A stretch of DNA of 64,000 nucleotides from JADKCZ01 sp963786945 (GCA_963786945.1 CAWBAO010000006.1:1-64000); one strand, 5' to 3'; numbered from the stretch's first letter, positions 27,349 to 35,288 are shown. The notes: generated by a model not told the origin, from the sequence alone. Program-made: numbers and translations.

Positions 27349-28707
27349 TCACGGCAAGGTTCCCTTCACCACGGGACGGCTCTCGAGTGGATGGCTCTCG
27401 AGCACGACCTCCAGGCGGGCGGTGACCGCCCAGACCGAGCTCCGCTCCAGGCCGGGTGGCCTCGGCCAGGTCATCTCCGGCTCCAGGCCGACGAAGATCC
27501 AGCCATCCCAGACATCCTGCCGGACGCCGACCCAGGCACGCCAGCTGTCCAGGCTCCGCGACGGCGTGCTGAAGCCATTGCAGCCCAGGCCGCCGAAGAA
27601 CCCGGTGCGGCGGTGGGCTCTCCAGTCGGCACCGACCAGCGTCGACCACTCGATGCCCCGGGTATCACGCCCGGCGTAGAGGCCATGCCCCTCCCAGCGG
27701 AGGCGGATGGCGCGGCCGAGGTAGCGCTCCACCTCGAGGTCGAGGTTGGAGCCCGGGTTTCGCCCCCAGAACTCGACGAAGAGCGGTGTCGGTGGCGCGC
27801 AGCAGGAAGCCGGCACCCAGCTGGAGCCGCAGGTGGCCGCGGAAGTTGACGTAGGGAACCGGCGGCCAGACGAGCTTGACGCCGACACCGGAGTCGAAGA
27901 CCAGCAGGCCCCGCCGGACCACGTCGAAGCGCAGCTCGCTCCGACCCCGCCCGCGCGCCAGCTCCGCCGCGGCGGCGTCGTACTGCTCGGCGGGCGTGAG
28001 CGTATCCCCGCCGGGCCCACTCTTGTCGACGGGCGCCGGGGGCAGGGCGGGCCTCGCCCTCTCGCCGACCACCACCAGGCGCGCGTTGCCGAGCCAGCGC
28101 TGCAGGCGCGGCAGCTTGACCGAGGCCGCCACGGCGAACCCCATGGCGAAGTCCACGTCCTCCGCCGTGCGCACGAACGTCTTGAGCCGAAAACGGGTCG
28201 AGGGTGACTCCAGGTCCAGCTTCCTGTTCTTGTCGAAGAAGAGGTCGAACGCCTCGACCAGGTCGCCGAGCCCCTGCTCGACGACGTAGCGGCTGCCTTC
28301 GAGCCAGCCCCGGCTCGGCGCCGGGGGCTCCACCGCCGGTGGACCGGGGGTCGCCGACACCTGCGGTTCGGCCGGTGCCGGGATCGCCTGCGCGCCGGCC
28401 TCACCAGCGGGTTCGGCGGGGCCGGTGCCGGGCCCTGGTGGAGCGGTTGGGGGCTCCGTGGACGGTGCCGTCGTGGCCTGTGGCTCCGGGCTTGCGGCCG
28501 GCGGCGAGTCCACCTCCGCGGCTGGCGGTGACGTCGGTGGAGGGGGCGCCAGGTCGACCGGCGGCGGTTCCCGGGGTCGGGACCTCGGATCGGTTCAACC
28601 GGGCCGACGGCTCCGGACGCCGGAAGCGAGTGGGCACAGCCGAGGAGCAGGCTGGCGAGGGCCCACGTCCACGCTGCACTCGCGCACCCGTTGTCCCTCC
28701 CCGTCAC
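27349..28707 (-). pseudogene. Lipoprotein with two compensating frameshifts, unknown function
   Basis: One gene read in three pieces. Piece 1 (GTG at 28707) encodes a lipoprotein signal, WTWALASLLLGC. Near 28561-28585 the coding frame moves by one base into a Pro-rich region and a well-formed domain (SRGWLEGSRYVVEQGLGDL, LVWPPVPYVNFRGHLRLQLG). Near 27781-27790 it moves back, giving PLFVEFWGRNPGSNLDLEV, WSTLVGADWRAHRRTGFFGG and a barrel-like C-terminus. Removing one base at the second site restores ACC-CTC-TTC-GTC, so the lesion there looks like a single extra base. The first site needs one added base. The intact product would have about 450 residues. No family is recognised. The gene faces away from PAP2 and shares its upstream region and a palindromic operator. 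Confidence 0.65.
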
Positions 28708-28837
28708 GTCGCCATCTTGGTTCCCTTCGACCGGGACCGCCATCCACCGCCCCGACAGGCGTGTCTCGCCAGGTCGTGCTCCGAGCCAACCCACGCGGGT
28801 GCCCGGTGCGCCTCCCGAAGGAGGAGCCGGATCGCCC

Positions 28838-28859
28838 CGTTCGCAAACGTTCGCGAACG
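28838..28859 (-). promoter_or_regulatory. Tandem palindromic operator between lipoprotein and PAP2 genes
   Basis: Read on the minus strand it is GTTCGCGAAC followed directly by GTTTGCGAAC, the same tandem pair as upstream of the mla operon (one base differs in the second half). It lies 131 bp upstream of the minus-strand lipoprotein and 105 bp upstream of the plus-strand PAP2 gene, so it may control either or both. Confidence 0.6.
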
Positions 28860-28964
28860 CGGGGCCTGGCCGGTGGCCACGGGATTCGCCCGCCAGGGTG
28901 CGCTGGGCCGGTGGCGTGGGAGTGTGCATCTTCTCCTCGTCCACCCTCGGCAGGCGAGACCACC

Positions 28965-29846
28965 TTGAAGCGGCCCACCGCAGCATCGACCAACTGGAGC
29001 ATCCTGGCGGCGTTGACGATCCTGCTCGCCGCGTGGCCCGGGTCGGGTCGCGCCGACGAGCCGGAGGTCGACCAGCCCGGCGTCGCCGATGCCCCGAGCC
29101 CGCCCGTGCCCTCGGACCTGGCTCACCGGCCCCGCCTCACCATCGACCTCCAGACGCAGGCCTGGGTGACCGGAGGCCTGCTCCTCTTCACCGGCGCCAC
29201 CCAGTACTACGCCGACAAGCTGATTCCGTCGGCGTGCCGGTGGTGCTCGCCGGGCCAGTTCGACGTCTGGGTTCGGAACGAGCTGGTCTGGGGCGACACC
29301 AGGACGGCCTCCAACCTCTCCGAGGCCCTGATGGTCGCCCTCCCCGTGGGAACCGCGCTGGCGATGATCTTCAGCGCTCGCGCGAACGGTGCCGGCGGGC
29401 GAGAGGTGGCGGAGGACCTGCTGGTGGTGACCGAGGCGGTCGCCACGGCGACGGCCCTGATGCAGGTGGCGAAGTTCACCGCCGCGCGGCTCCGGCCCAA
29501 CGCCTGGGCCGCCGGAGAGGCCACCAGCGCCGGCAGCAAGATGTCCTTCTGGGCCGGGCACAGCTCCAGCAGCTTCGCCATCGCGGCGGGGGCCACGCAG
29601 GTGGCGCGGATGCGCGGCCGGCCGAGCTGGAAGTGGATCGCCGTGGCCACCTTCACCGGCGCCGCCGTCATCAGCTGGACGCGCATCGCCGCCGACCGCC
29701 ACTGGGCCACCGACGTGCTGGTGGGCGCGGCGGTCGGCACCACCACCGGCCTGGTGGTGCCGCTGCTCGTCTTCCACCCGGCCGACGGTCGGACCCCCGC
29801 GGTGACGGTGGTCCCGGCACCGGGTGGGCTGGCCCTGCTCTTCTGA
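28965..29846 (+). CDS. PAP2-family membrane phosphatase
   Basis: A 293-residue protein with a TTG start. That start gives a clean signal or anchor (KRPTAASTNWSILAALTILL) and no ATG or GTG does better. The three phosphatase motifs are present: KFTAARLRPNAW (C1), WAGHSSSSFAIA (C2, His nucleophile support) and RIAADRHWATDVLVG (C3, catalytic His and Asp). About five hydrophobic stretches place it in the membrane. It probably dephosphorylates a lipid phosphate at the periplasmic face. A shared operator with the mla operon suggests a lipid regulon. C2 has AGH instead of SGH. Confidence 0.78.
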   Translation: MKRPTAASTNWSILAALTILLAAWPGSGRADEPEVDQPGVADAPSPPVPSDLAHRPRLTIDLQTQAWVTGGLLLFTGATQYYADKLIPSACRWCSPGQFDVWVRNELVWGDTRTASNLSEALMVALPVGTALAMIFSARANGAGGREVAEDLLVVTEAVATATALMQVAKFTAARLRPNAWAAGEATSAGSKMSFWAGHSSSSFAIAAGATQVARMRGRPSWKWIAVATFTGAAVISWTRIAADRHWATDVLVGAAVGTTTGLVVPLLVFHPADGRTPAVTVVPAPGGLALLF

Positions 29847-29919
29847 GCGTGGGCTCATGGCAGGTCGGACGCCCCCATCGCCAGCCAGCTCCCGCCCCTC
29901 ACCGGCCGGGCCAGGTGGC

Positions 29920-30369
29920 TCAGCTCATGCGGCCCGGGCCAATCGGTCGGCGGCGGCGCCAGTGGACCAGGCCGGCGGCCAGGGCCACGGCCCCCACCAG
30001 CGCGTGTCCCCACCCCAGGCCCGGCCGCCAGCTCTCGGGCGCCAGGTAGGCGAGGAGGTACCCCGTGACCACCACCACCGCGCCCGCCAGGACCAGGGCC
30101 AGGCCGCTGGCCCGTTGCTGGCCGGCCTGCCAGCCCCGCTGGACGTGCCCGGCGCCGACCAGGCCGGCGGCGAAGAGGCTGGCCGGGACCGAGAGCCCGT
30201 GCCAGCGCATCAGCCAGGGCTCGAGCGGGTGGGGCAGCTCGCCCGCGCCCGCGCCCCAGGCGTAGTGGACGGCCAGCCAGAGGAGGCCGCTCAGGGCCAG
30301 GGACCAGGAGGCCGTCACGATCGTCACGCGCTGCCACCGCGGCAGGGCGTTGGAGGACTCGGGCCGCAT
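29920..30369 (-). CDS. Four-helix membrane protein with haem-ligand-like histidines
   Basis: A 149-residue protein with four hydrophobic helices at about 14-34, 55-76, 86-108 and 118-136. Histidines 35, 57, 75, 122 and 136 lie in or at the ends of helices, a pattern like small b-type cytochromes (DUF4405 or cytochrome b561-like). It ends the porin, FMN-binding protein, ApbE operon, overlapping ApbE by one base (TGATG). I infer that it passes electrons through the inner membrane to the flavinylated protein. This rests on helix and His placement plus context only. Confidence 0.55.
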   Translation of the reverse strand: MRPESSNALPRWQRVTIVTASWSLALSGLLWLAVHYAWGAGAGELPHPLEPWLMRWHGLSVPASLFAAGLVGAGHVQRGWQAGQQRASGLALVLAGAVVVVTGYLLAYLAPESWRPGLGWGHALVGAVALAAGLVHWRRRRPIGPGRMS

Positions 30370-31169
30370 CAGGGACCCGGGGCCGGATGGAGCCAGGCGG
30401 TGGCGCGGTAGCGCCCGAGCAGCGGCTCGTCGGCGCGATCCGAGAGCGCCACCACCTTGGTGAGCGCGTCGCTCCACAGGCAGCGGGGCGAGAGCACGCT
30501 CACGTGGCGGTGGCCCTCGGCGCCGGCCCCGCTCAGGCTGGAGCGGGCGCCCGGGCCGAAGTGGCTGGTGGCCAGCGCCCCGTCGCGCAGGCCGAGCCAC
30601 GGGCGGGCCCCACCGCCGTGCTCGTCCCGCAGCCTGACCGGGAGCTCCCAGCCGTGGACGCGCAGGTCGCCGCCCGCGTTGACCCACCAGGCCGCGCCGG
30701 GATCGCCCCCGAGCCGCTCCGCCAGCGCCTCGAAGGCCCGGTCGACGGCGTGGCCCTTGGCGATGCCACCGAGATCGAGGCGGACCGCGCCGGAGTGCTT
30801 GCGGAGGAGCATCCCCCCTCTCCTCCGCGAGAGCGACCAGTCGCTCGCGCCGGTCCCCTGGGACACGTCGAAGCGACCTCCGCTGTCGCGGGCCAGGGCG
30901 GCCGCCCAGCGCAGGACGACGGCCGTCTCGACGCTCACCGGGAGGATCGCCCCGGCCGGCGCCTGGTTGAACTTCCAGACGTCGCTGCCCGGCTCGAACG
31001 GCGACATGGCGCCCTCGACCCGCGCCACCGCCTGCCAGGCGCCCCGGACCGCCCCGTCGGCCCAGTCCATGGCCGAGCCCTCGTCGAGGTCATCCGGGGT
31101 GCGGACGCCCACCTCGACGAGCGTACCCAGGCCCGGCCGCGCGCGGCGGATGAAGCGCGGCGCCGTCAT
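30369..31169 (-). CDS. apbE: FAD:protein FMN transferase (ApbE family)
   Basis: A 266-residue ApbE enzyme, which splits FAD and links FMN to a Thr in a target protein. Motifs: FEPGSDVWKFNQAPAG near the N-terminus, LDLGGIAKGHAVDRAFEAL, WWVNAGGDLRVHG and the C-terminal SDALTKVVALSDRA metal-site region. The likely target is encoded just upstream and overlaps by four bases (ATGA). Odd point: no signal peptide is visible (TAPRFIRRARPGLGTLVEVG), although most ApbE proteins work outside the cytoplasm. Confidence 0.9.
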   Translation of the reverse strand: MTAPRFIRRARPGLGTLVEVGVRTPDDLDEGSAMDWADGAVRGAWQAVARVEGAMSPFEPGSDVWKFNQAPAGAILPVSVETAVVLRWAAALARDSGGRFDVSQGTGASDWSLSRRRGGMLLRKHSGAVRLDLGGIAKGHAVDRAFEALAERLGGDPGAAWWVNAGGDLRVHGWELPVRLRDEHGGGARPWLGLRDGALATSHFGPGARSSLSGAGAEGHRHVSVLSPRCLWSDALTKVVALSDRADEPLLGRYRATAWLHPAPGP

Positions 31170-31735
31170 CGCAGCGCCCCGGCACGGCCCAGCGCGTCGA
31201 CGACCGCCACGATGCGGCGCACGCCCTCGGTGACGTGGTGGCAGGACAGCGTGGCCCCGCTGATGTTGGCGACGTCCTCCCCGACCCGCAGCGGCGAGGC
31301 CGCGGTCTTGCCGAGGAACTGCTTCCGCCAGGCGGGCAGCCGGACCTCGAAGCCGTGGCTCTCGCGGTAGGAGAGGATCTCGAGCCCCCGCACCGTCCCG
31401 TCCATGCCGAGGGCGGTGGCGTAGGTGATCCGCTCGAACTTGCCGATGACGTCATCCACGACCACCAGGCCCAGGGGCTGGCCGTCATGCAGCGCCAGGC
31501 CGATCTGCCAGGAGGCGCGCGGCGCCGTTCCCAGCCGGTCGCCCAGCTGCCGTCGCTGCCCGGCGTCGAGGGTGAGCTCGCGGGGCTGGAAGGCGTCGGC
31601 CTCCGGGAAGAGGAGGCGCTGCGCCTGGTCCGCCGTCAGGTAGTCGACCGCGAAGACGGGCGCCGGCGCGACCAGGGCCGCCGCCGGCGCCAGGACCGAC
31701 CAGGATACCGCCCACCGTGAGCGGCCCCAGGCCAT
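31166..31735 (-). CDS. Exported FMN-binding domain protein (flavinylation target)
   Basis: A 189-residue protein with a signal peptide (VLAPAAALVAPAPVFA, cleaved near residue 29). The FMN-bind domain carries the covalent attachment motif SGATLS (159-164), with Thr162 the probable FMN site as in NqrC and RnfG proteins. LGMDGTVRGLEILSYRESHG is the usual preceding strand. It should act as a periplasmic one- or two-electron carrier. Coupled to ApbE (ATGA) and to the porin (one-base overlap). Confidence 0.87.
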   Translation of the reverse strand: MAWGRSRWAVSWSVLAPAAALVAPAPVFAVDYLTADQAQRLLFPEADAFQPRELTLDAGQRRQLGDRLGTAPRASWQIGLALHDGQPLGLVVVDDVIGKFERITYATALGMDGTVRGLEILSYRESHGFEVRLPAWRKQFLGKTAASPLRVGEDVANISGATLSCHHVTEGVRRIVAVVDALGRAGALR

Positions 31736-32919
31736 CAGAAGCTCCAGCCCAGGCCCAGGTCGATGCGGTCCTGCGCCGTGGCCACGGCGAACTTCTGGTA
31801 GTCGGCCTTGAGGACCACGCCGGGCGTCACCCAGAAGTTCACCCCGGCGGTGAGGACGCCCTCGGTCTCGAGGGGCGCCGGCGTCACCCCCGGCCCGAGG
31901 TCGGCGTAGCTCGCCCCGGTGTTGAAGCGCTCGTAGCGGACGAAGGGGGCCAGGGCCAGGTCGCCCTCCGACCAGGCACGGCAGGCGGCCTGGACGTACC
32001 AGCCGAAGAAGGTGGCCGGGACCAGCGTGGGGTTCCCGACCAGGGGCGCGTTCAGGGCGGCCGTGTTGGAGATGCTCCCCCGGGCGTAGAGGGCGGAGAG
32101 GTCGAGGCGCCACGGCGTCCAGCGCGCGTGCACGTCCCAGAGCGCGGTGGTGGTGGGGGGGGTGCCCGCCTGGCCCTGGGCGGCGCCGCCCACGAAGGCG
32201 GACCCGCCGAGCAGCAGGCCCGGCACGCCTCGCCAGTTGAGGGCCGCGAACACGGCGCCGTCGTGGGCGCGAGCCTCAGACAGCTCCTGGTGGATCGATC
32301 CGAGCGGCGACTCGCGCCCCTCGCTGGAGGCGGCGTCCCATTTGTTGATGTCGAAGCCGGTGCTGACGCCGGCGCTGAGCGTGAGGCCGCTCTCGAAGGT
32401 GCCCACCACCTGGATGGCGCCCTCCCGCCAGGTGGTCGGGATGATGGCGGTCTCGACGAAGTTGCGCTCCACCCCGTAGTAGGTGGTGGGCTCGTGGCTC
32501 TCGTTGAGCATGCCGACGGGGAGGAGGACCAGGCCGGCGCGGCCGGCCCAGGTGGAGCTGAACTGGTGCTCCACGTAGGCCTGCTCCAGCGCGACCTCGC
32601 CGACGTCGTCGGCCGAGGACACGGCGTGCTCGATCTCCACCTCGGAGACCAGCCTGGTCCGCTCGGAGAAGCGGTAGTGGAGGCCGAAGACGAAGCGCCG
32701 CAGGTCGACCACCTGGTCGGCCGGATCGGAGGGCCGGTTGTAGTTGATCTCCCCGTAGCCGGTGATCACCAGGGGCGGTGCGCCGGCGGGGCCGGCGGCG
32801 GGCTCGGACCCGGTGGCCTGGGCCAGCGAGGCCGCGGGGACGGCGGCGAGGAGCGCGGCCAGGGCGAGCCCAGGAGCGTGGCGCCGGGAGGCGGTGTCGA
32901 TAATGAACATGAATGTCAT
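31735..32919 (-). CDS. Outer-membrane porin-like beta-barrel protein
   Basis: A 394-residue protein with a signal peptide (GLALAALLAAVPAASLA). Alternating strands run throughout: ITGYGEINYNRPSDPADQV, FVFGLHYRFSERTRLVSEVE, AYVEHQFSSTWAGRAGLVL. It ends in GLGWSF, with the terminal Phe needed for barrel assembly. It resembles the phosphate-selective porin / OprP-like superfamily. The ATG at 32919 has GGGGAG 11 bp upstream. It heads an operon with the FMN-binding protein, ApbE and a membrane protein. A Fur-box-like site overlaps its start. It could be the outer-membrane channel for a metal or redox substrate of that system. Confidence 0.78.
   Translation of the reverse strand: MTFMFIIDTASRRHAPGLALAALLAAVPAASLAQATGSEPAAGPAGAPPLVITGYGEINYNRPSDPADQVVDLRRFVFGLHYRFSERTRLVSEVEIEHAVSSADDVGEVALEQAYVEHQFSSTWAGRAGLVLLPVGMLNESHEPTTYYGVERNFVETAIIPTTWREGAIQVVGTFESGLTLSAGVSTGFDINKWDAASSEGRESPLGSIHQELSEARAHDGAVFAALNWRGVPGLLLGGSAFVGGAAQGQAGTPPTTTALWDVHARWTPWRLDLSALYARGSISNTAALNAPLVGNPTLVPATFFGWYVQAACRAWSEGDLALAPFVRYERFNTGASYADLGPGVTPAPLETEGVLTAGVNFWVTPGVVLKADYQKFAVATAQDRIDLGLGWSF
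32899..32917. promoter_or_regulatory. Fur-box-like site at the porin start
   Basis: GATAATGAACATGAATGTC matches 14 of 19 positions of the classical Fur consensus (counted by hand). It lies in an AT-rich island inside very GC-rich DNA and overlaps the first porin codons. A Fur-family regulator gene lies just upstream. Location inside coding sequence lowers confidence. Confidence 0.45.
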
Positions 32920-32991
32920 GATTAGATTGACTCCCCTTCTACCCGGTGCGTCGCGGCGGCGTCAAGCCGGGCGGAGGCGTGGGGGAGGCGT

Positions 32992-33010
32992 GCCGCCCGG
33001 TCCGGGCGGC
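32992..33010. terminator. Hairpin after the Fur-family regulator gene
   Basis: Nine-base inverted repeat GCCGCCCGG / CCGGGCGGC with a one-base centre (a shorter stem with a larger loop in practice), 37 bp after the regulator stop. No T-run. Confidence 0.45.
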
Positions 33011-33047
33011 CAGCGGTGGGCCAGGTGATCGTGGCGGGGACGGCCCG

Positions 33048-33563
33048 TCAGCGGTGCCGCGCGCCGGCCTCGGATCCGGCGCAGGCCGGGCACAGGCCGA
33101 ACAGCTCGAACCGGTGGGAGGTGAAGCGGAAGCCGAGGCGGCGGGCCGCCTTCTCCTGGAGCGCCTCGATCTCCTTGTCCTCGAACTCGCGGACCGTGCC
33201 GCAGCGCACGCAGACGATGTGGTCGTGGTGGCGCTTGTCGGCCGGCTCGAAGAGGGTGCGGGAGCCGCCGAAGTCGCGGGCCACGGCGTGGCCGTGCTCG
33301 ACGAGGAGCCGGAGGGTCCGGTACACGGTCGAGTAGCCGGTGGCGGGCACCCGGGCGCGGACCCGCTCCAGCAGCTGCTCGATCGAGACGTGCGTCCCCT
33401 GTCGGAGGAACTCCTCCACCACCACGTCGCGCACGGCCGAGCGCTTCAGGCCCTGCTCCTTCAGGCGCCCGGAGATGGCCGCCACGCGGGCCGCCAGGTC
33501 CTTCTCCTTCGGGGAGGGGCTGCTGGATCGCGGTCGCGGTGGGGTGGCGGAGGCACGCGGCAT
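33048..33563 (-). CDS. Fur-family transcriptional regulator
   Basis: A 171-residue regulator starting MPRASATPP. The N-terminal winged helix includes LKEQGLKRSAVRDVVVEEFL and the recognition helix region ATGYSTVYRTLRLLVEHG. The dimer and metal domain has HHDHIVCVRCGTVREFED with zinc-binding Cys, and the C-terminus CPACAGS completes a second CxxC pair. The N-terminus is longer than usual, with a Ser/Pro/Arg tail. It could be Fur, Zur or PerR. The nearby ferritin, Fur-box-like sites and redox operon favour iron. It is preceded by a MetA-like barrel gene (130 bp gap) and followed by the porin operon. Confidence 0.88.
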   Translation of the reverse strand: MPRASATPPRPRSSSPSPKEKDLAARVAAISGRLKEQGLKRSAVRDVVVEEFLRQGTHVSIEQLLERVRARVPATGYSTVYRTLRLLVEHGHAVARDFGGSRTLFEPADKRHHDHIVCVRCGTVREFEDKEIEALQEKAARRLGFRFTSHRFELFGLCPACAGSEAGARHR

Positions 33564-33668
33564 GACGGGCTCGGCGCGCCACCGTACCGCAGCCCTCCGC
33601 GTCGTCACAACGTCGCTGGCGGCGCGCGCTCCCGGCGGCCACCCGGCGGCCCCCTGACGCCTTCCTCC

Positions 33669-33694
33669 AGGCGGTCGCCCGGCCGCGACCGCCT
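33669..33694. terminator. Perfect 10-bp hairpin at the end of the MetA-like gene
   Basis: AGGCGGTCGC and GCGACCGCCT flank a six-base loop; the stem touches the stop codon of the minus-strand gene ending at 33693. No T-run, so it may instead be an mRNA-stabilising hairpin. Confidence 0.45.
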
Positions 33695-34514
33695 AGTAGC
33701 GCGCGGCCAGGCCAGCGAGCAGCACCAGGCCCGGCTCCGGATCGGTGAGCCCCACCTTCACGCCGCAGTCGAGGTCGAGGCTCCCGGTCACCGCGTAGAT
33801 GAGCCCGGCGAGCGCGAAGGCCGGCGGCGTGGGGTCGCTCCGGTCGGTGCTGGTCGCCGCCCCGAGGTTGGCGACGAGCTGCAGGCCGGGCGTGGCCTCG
33901 GCGACGATGGCGGCCGAGGCGTGCCAGTGGTCGGCGCGGGCCCCCTGCCGGTCCTCGGTGCGGGCGAACTCGTCATGGGCGAAGGCGGCGTTGAGGTGGA
34001 AGGAGACCGGCCCGATCGCCTGGGTGGCGAGGAGCGCTGCGCCGAGGCAGGGCCGCCCGGTGCCCAGCCCCAGGGCCGGGTCGCCGGTGGGAAGGGACAG
34101 GGCCGGCTTCAACGCCAGGCTGAAGCCGCCAGCCTCGAGGAACCGCCACTTGGCCTCGAGCACGACGTCCCCCACCCCGCTCACGGTGGACGTCTCGGGG
34201 CCAGCGGCGGTCCTTCGGCTCCAGGCGAGGGGCAAGCCCACCACCAGGTCGAGGTCGTCGTGAAGCCCCCACGAGAAGGCGGCCGCCAGCAGGGAGGCGT
34301 CCTGTTGGAGCCGCACGCCGGCCTCCCGGGATCGCTCCAGCCCTCCCGCACCGGTCAGCTCGACCTGGAGCACGGCGGCGCCCAGCGTCCCGGCGTCGTC
34401 GCTGACCAGCGGGTGGGCGGCGACGGCGGCGGCCGGTACCGCCAGCGCGGCGAGCAGGACGGCGGCGATCGCGAAGGGGACGGCGGGGGGACGGTGGGTA
34501 CGGGACCGGGTCAT
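33693..34514 (-). CDS. Outer-membrane beta-barrel protein, MetA-like transporter family
   Basis: A 273-residue protein with a signal peptide (FAIAAVLLAALAVPAAAVAA). Barrel segments such as GLHDDLDLVVGLPLAWS, FSLALKPALSLPTGDP and GLIYAVTGSLDLDCGVKVGL follow, and it ends in ARY. The opening HPLVSDDAGTLGAAVLQVEL is typical of the putative MetA-pathway (phenol degradation) or transporter-like barrels found in many proteobacteria. It lies between the Com-like zinc-ribbon gene (121 bp upstream) and the Fur-family gene, all on the minus strand, so it may be part of the same iron-responsive neighbourhood. Confidence 0.68.
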   Translation of the reverse strand: MTRSRTHRPPAVPFAIAAVLLAALAVPAAAVAAHPLVSDDAGTLGAAVLQVELTGAGGLERSREAGVRLQQDASLLAAAFSWGLHDDLDLVVGLPLAWSRRTAAGPETSTVSGVGDVVLEAKWRFLEAGGFSLALKPALSLPTGDPALGLGTGRPCLGAALLATQAIGPVSFHLNAAFAHDEFARTEDRQGARADHWHASAAIVAEATPGLQLVANLGAATSTDRSDPTPPAFALAGLIYAVTGSLDLDCGVKVGLTDPEPGLVLLAGLAARY

Positions 34515-34635
34515 GCGTGCCAGCTCCAGGCGAGCGCTCGGCTCGCTGCGTGGGGCTCGGGGTACGCGACCGCTGGCCTCTGATCGTCGGTTGTCGCGCC
34601 GGTGGACCGGCGCCCATCAGCCCGCGGAGGCCGGC

Positions 34636-34992
34636 TCAGCCGGCGGTCACGGGGATCAACCAGGCGCGCTTGCAGCGCCTGCACTTCAGCTCCAGGTGGT
34701 CTTTCACCAGCCGGGCGAGCAGGCTGCCGCAGCCGCAGCGGACCTCGGCCCGCGCACCCCGCCCCTCATCCAGCTCCAGCTCGATCCGTCCTCCCTCGGG
34801 ACGAAGCGCCGGCAGGCCGCGGGCGCAGAGCCCCGCGCCCACCCCGGCGTGCGAACAGGGGTGCTCGCACGTGGCCAGGGCGTCGCCGGAAGCGGCCCGG
34901 GCGACGGGCCCGGCCTCTCCCAGCCCGACCGGTGTCGGCGAGGCGGGGCGGCGACGGAGGCGAGGGGAGCGGGCGTCGCTGTGGCTGCTCAT
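34636..34992 (-). CDS. Small Com-like zinc-ribbon protein
   Basis: A 118-residue protein. The C-terminal part RCGCGSLLARLVKDHLELK followed by CRRCK (Cys86, 88, 104, 107) resembles the zinc ribbon of the phage Mu Com family. A second possible cluster, CEHPCSHAG...C (Cys42, 46, 56), lies before it. The first 40 residues are basic and disordered. It may bind nucleic acid or metal. A Fur-box-like site lies 39 bp upstream of the ATG, which makes iron control likely. No phage genes are near, so a phage origin is not supported. Confidence 0.6.
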   Translation of the reverse strand: MSSHSDARSPRLRRRPASPTPVGLGEAGPVARAASGDALATCEHPCSHAGVGAGLCARGLPALRPEGGRIELELDEGRGARAEVRCGCGSLLARLVKDHLELKCRRCKRAWLIPVTAG

Positions 34993-35288
34993 CGGTGAGG
35001 TCGGGGGCTCGCTTGGGCTCAGGGCGTCTCTTTAATGAGACTCAATATCAACAGAGGCACGCTACCCAAGCGGGCCACGGCCTGTCAACACGGAAATGAG
35101 ACCTCGGAGGATGGCCGGTTATTGCGAACGAATCTCGCTTGTTCGGCCTGTGCTGCGCAGAAGGACCCCCGCACGGGGTTGGCTCGGCCATCGCTCGACG
35201 GAGGTTGCTGCGGCTCCTGCGGGTGCGTTCGGCGACCCCGGGGAGGCGGCCGGACGCCGGTCTTCGCCCTCTCCAGCGCAGCGCCCGA
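34993..35288. other. Gene-free region between zinc-ribbon and ferritin genes
   Basis: A 296-bp stretch with an AT-richer segment (about 35020-35145). It holds a Fur-box-like site at 35031-35049 and a second AATGAGAC at 35094. The rest (35150-35288) is the GC-rich 3' side of ferritin. I see no protein gene or RNA gene here. A plus-strand reading frame across the region runs antisense into ferritin and looks spurious. Confidence 0.55.
35031..35049. promoter_or_regulatory. Fur-box-like site upstream of the zinc-ribbon gene
   Basis: TTTAATGAGACTCAATATC matches 14 of 19 Fur-consensus positions (counted by hand). It has a central palindrome TGAGACTCA and ends 39 bp before the minus-strand ATG, a good place for repression. 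Confidence 0.6.

Noticed and set aside
28425..28960. Upstream extension of the PAP2 gene to an earlier start
   Set aside because: The extra part is antisense to the lipoprotein gene and would hide the signal/anchor sequence that begins at the TTG.
35094..35101. Second AATGAGAC as another Fur box
   Set aside because: Only eight bases match; the other half-site is missing.
35125..35146. CGAAC...GTTCG inverted pair as a third copy of the mla operator
   Set aside because: The spacing and orientation of half-sites differ from the 10-bp palindromes, and the perfect GTTCGCGAAC core is absent.
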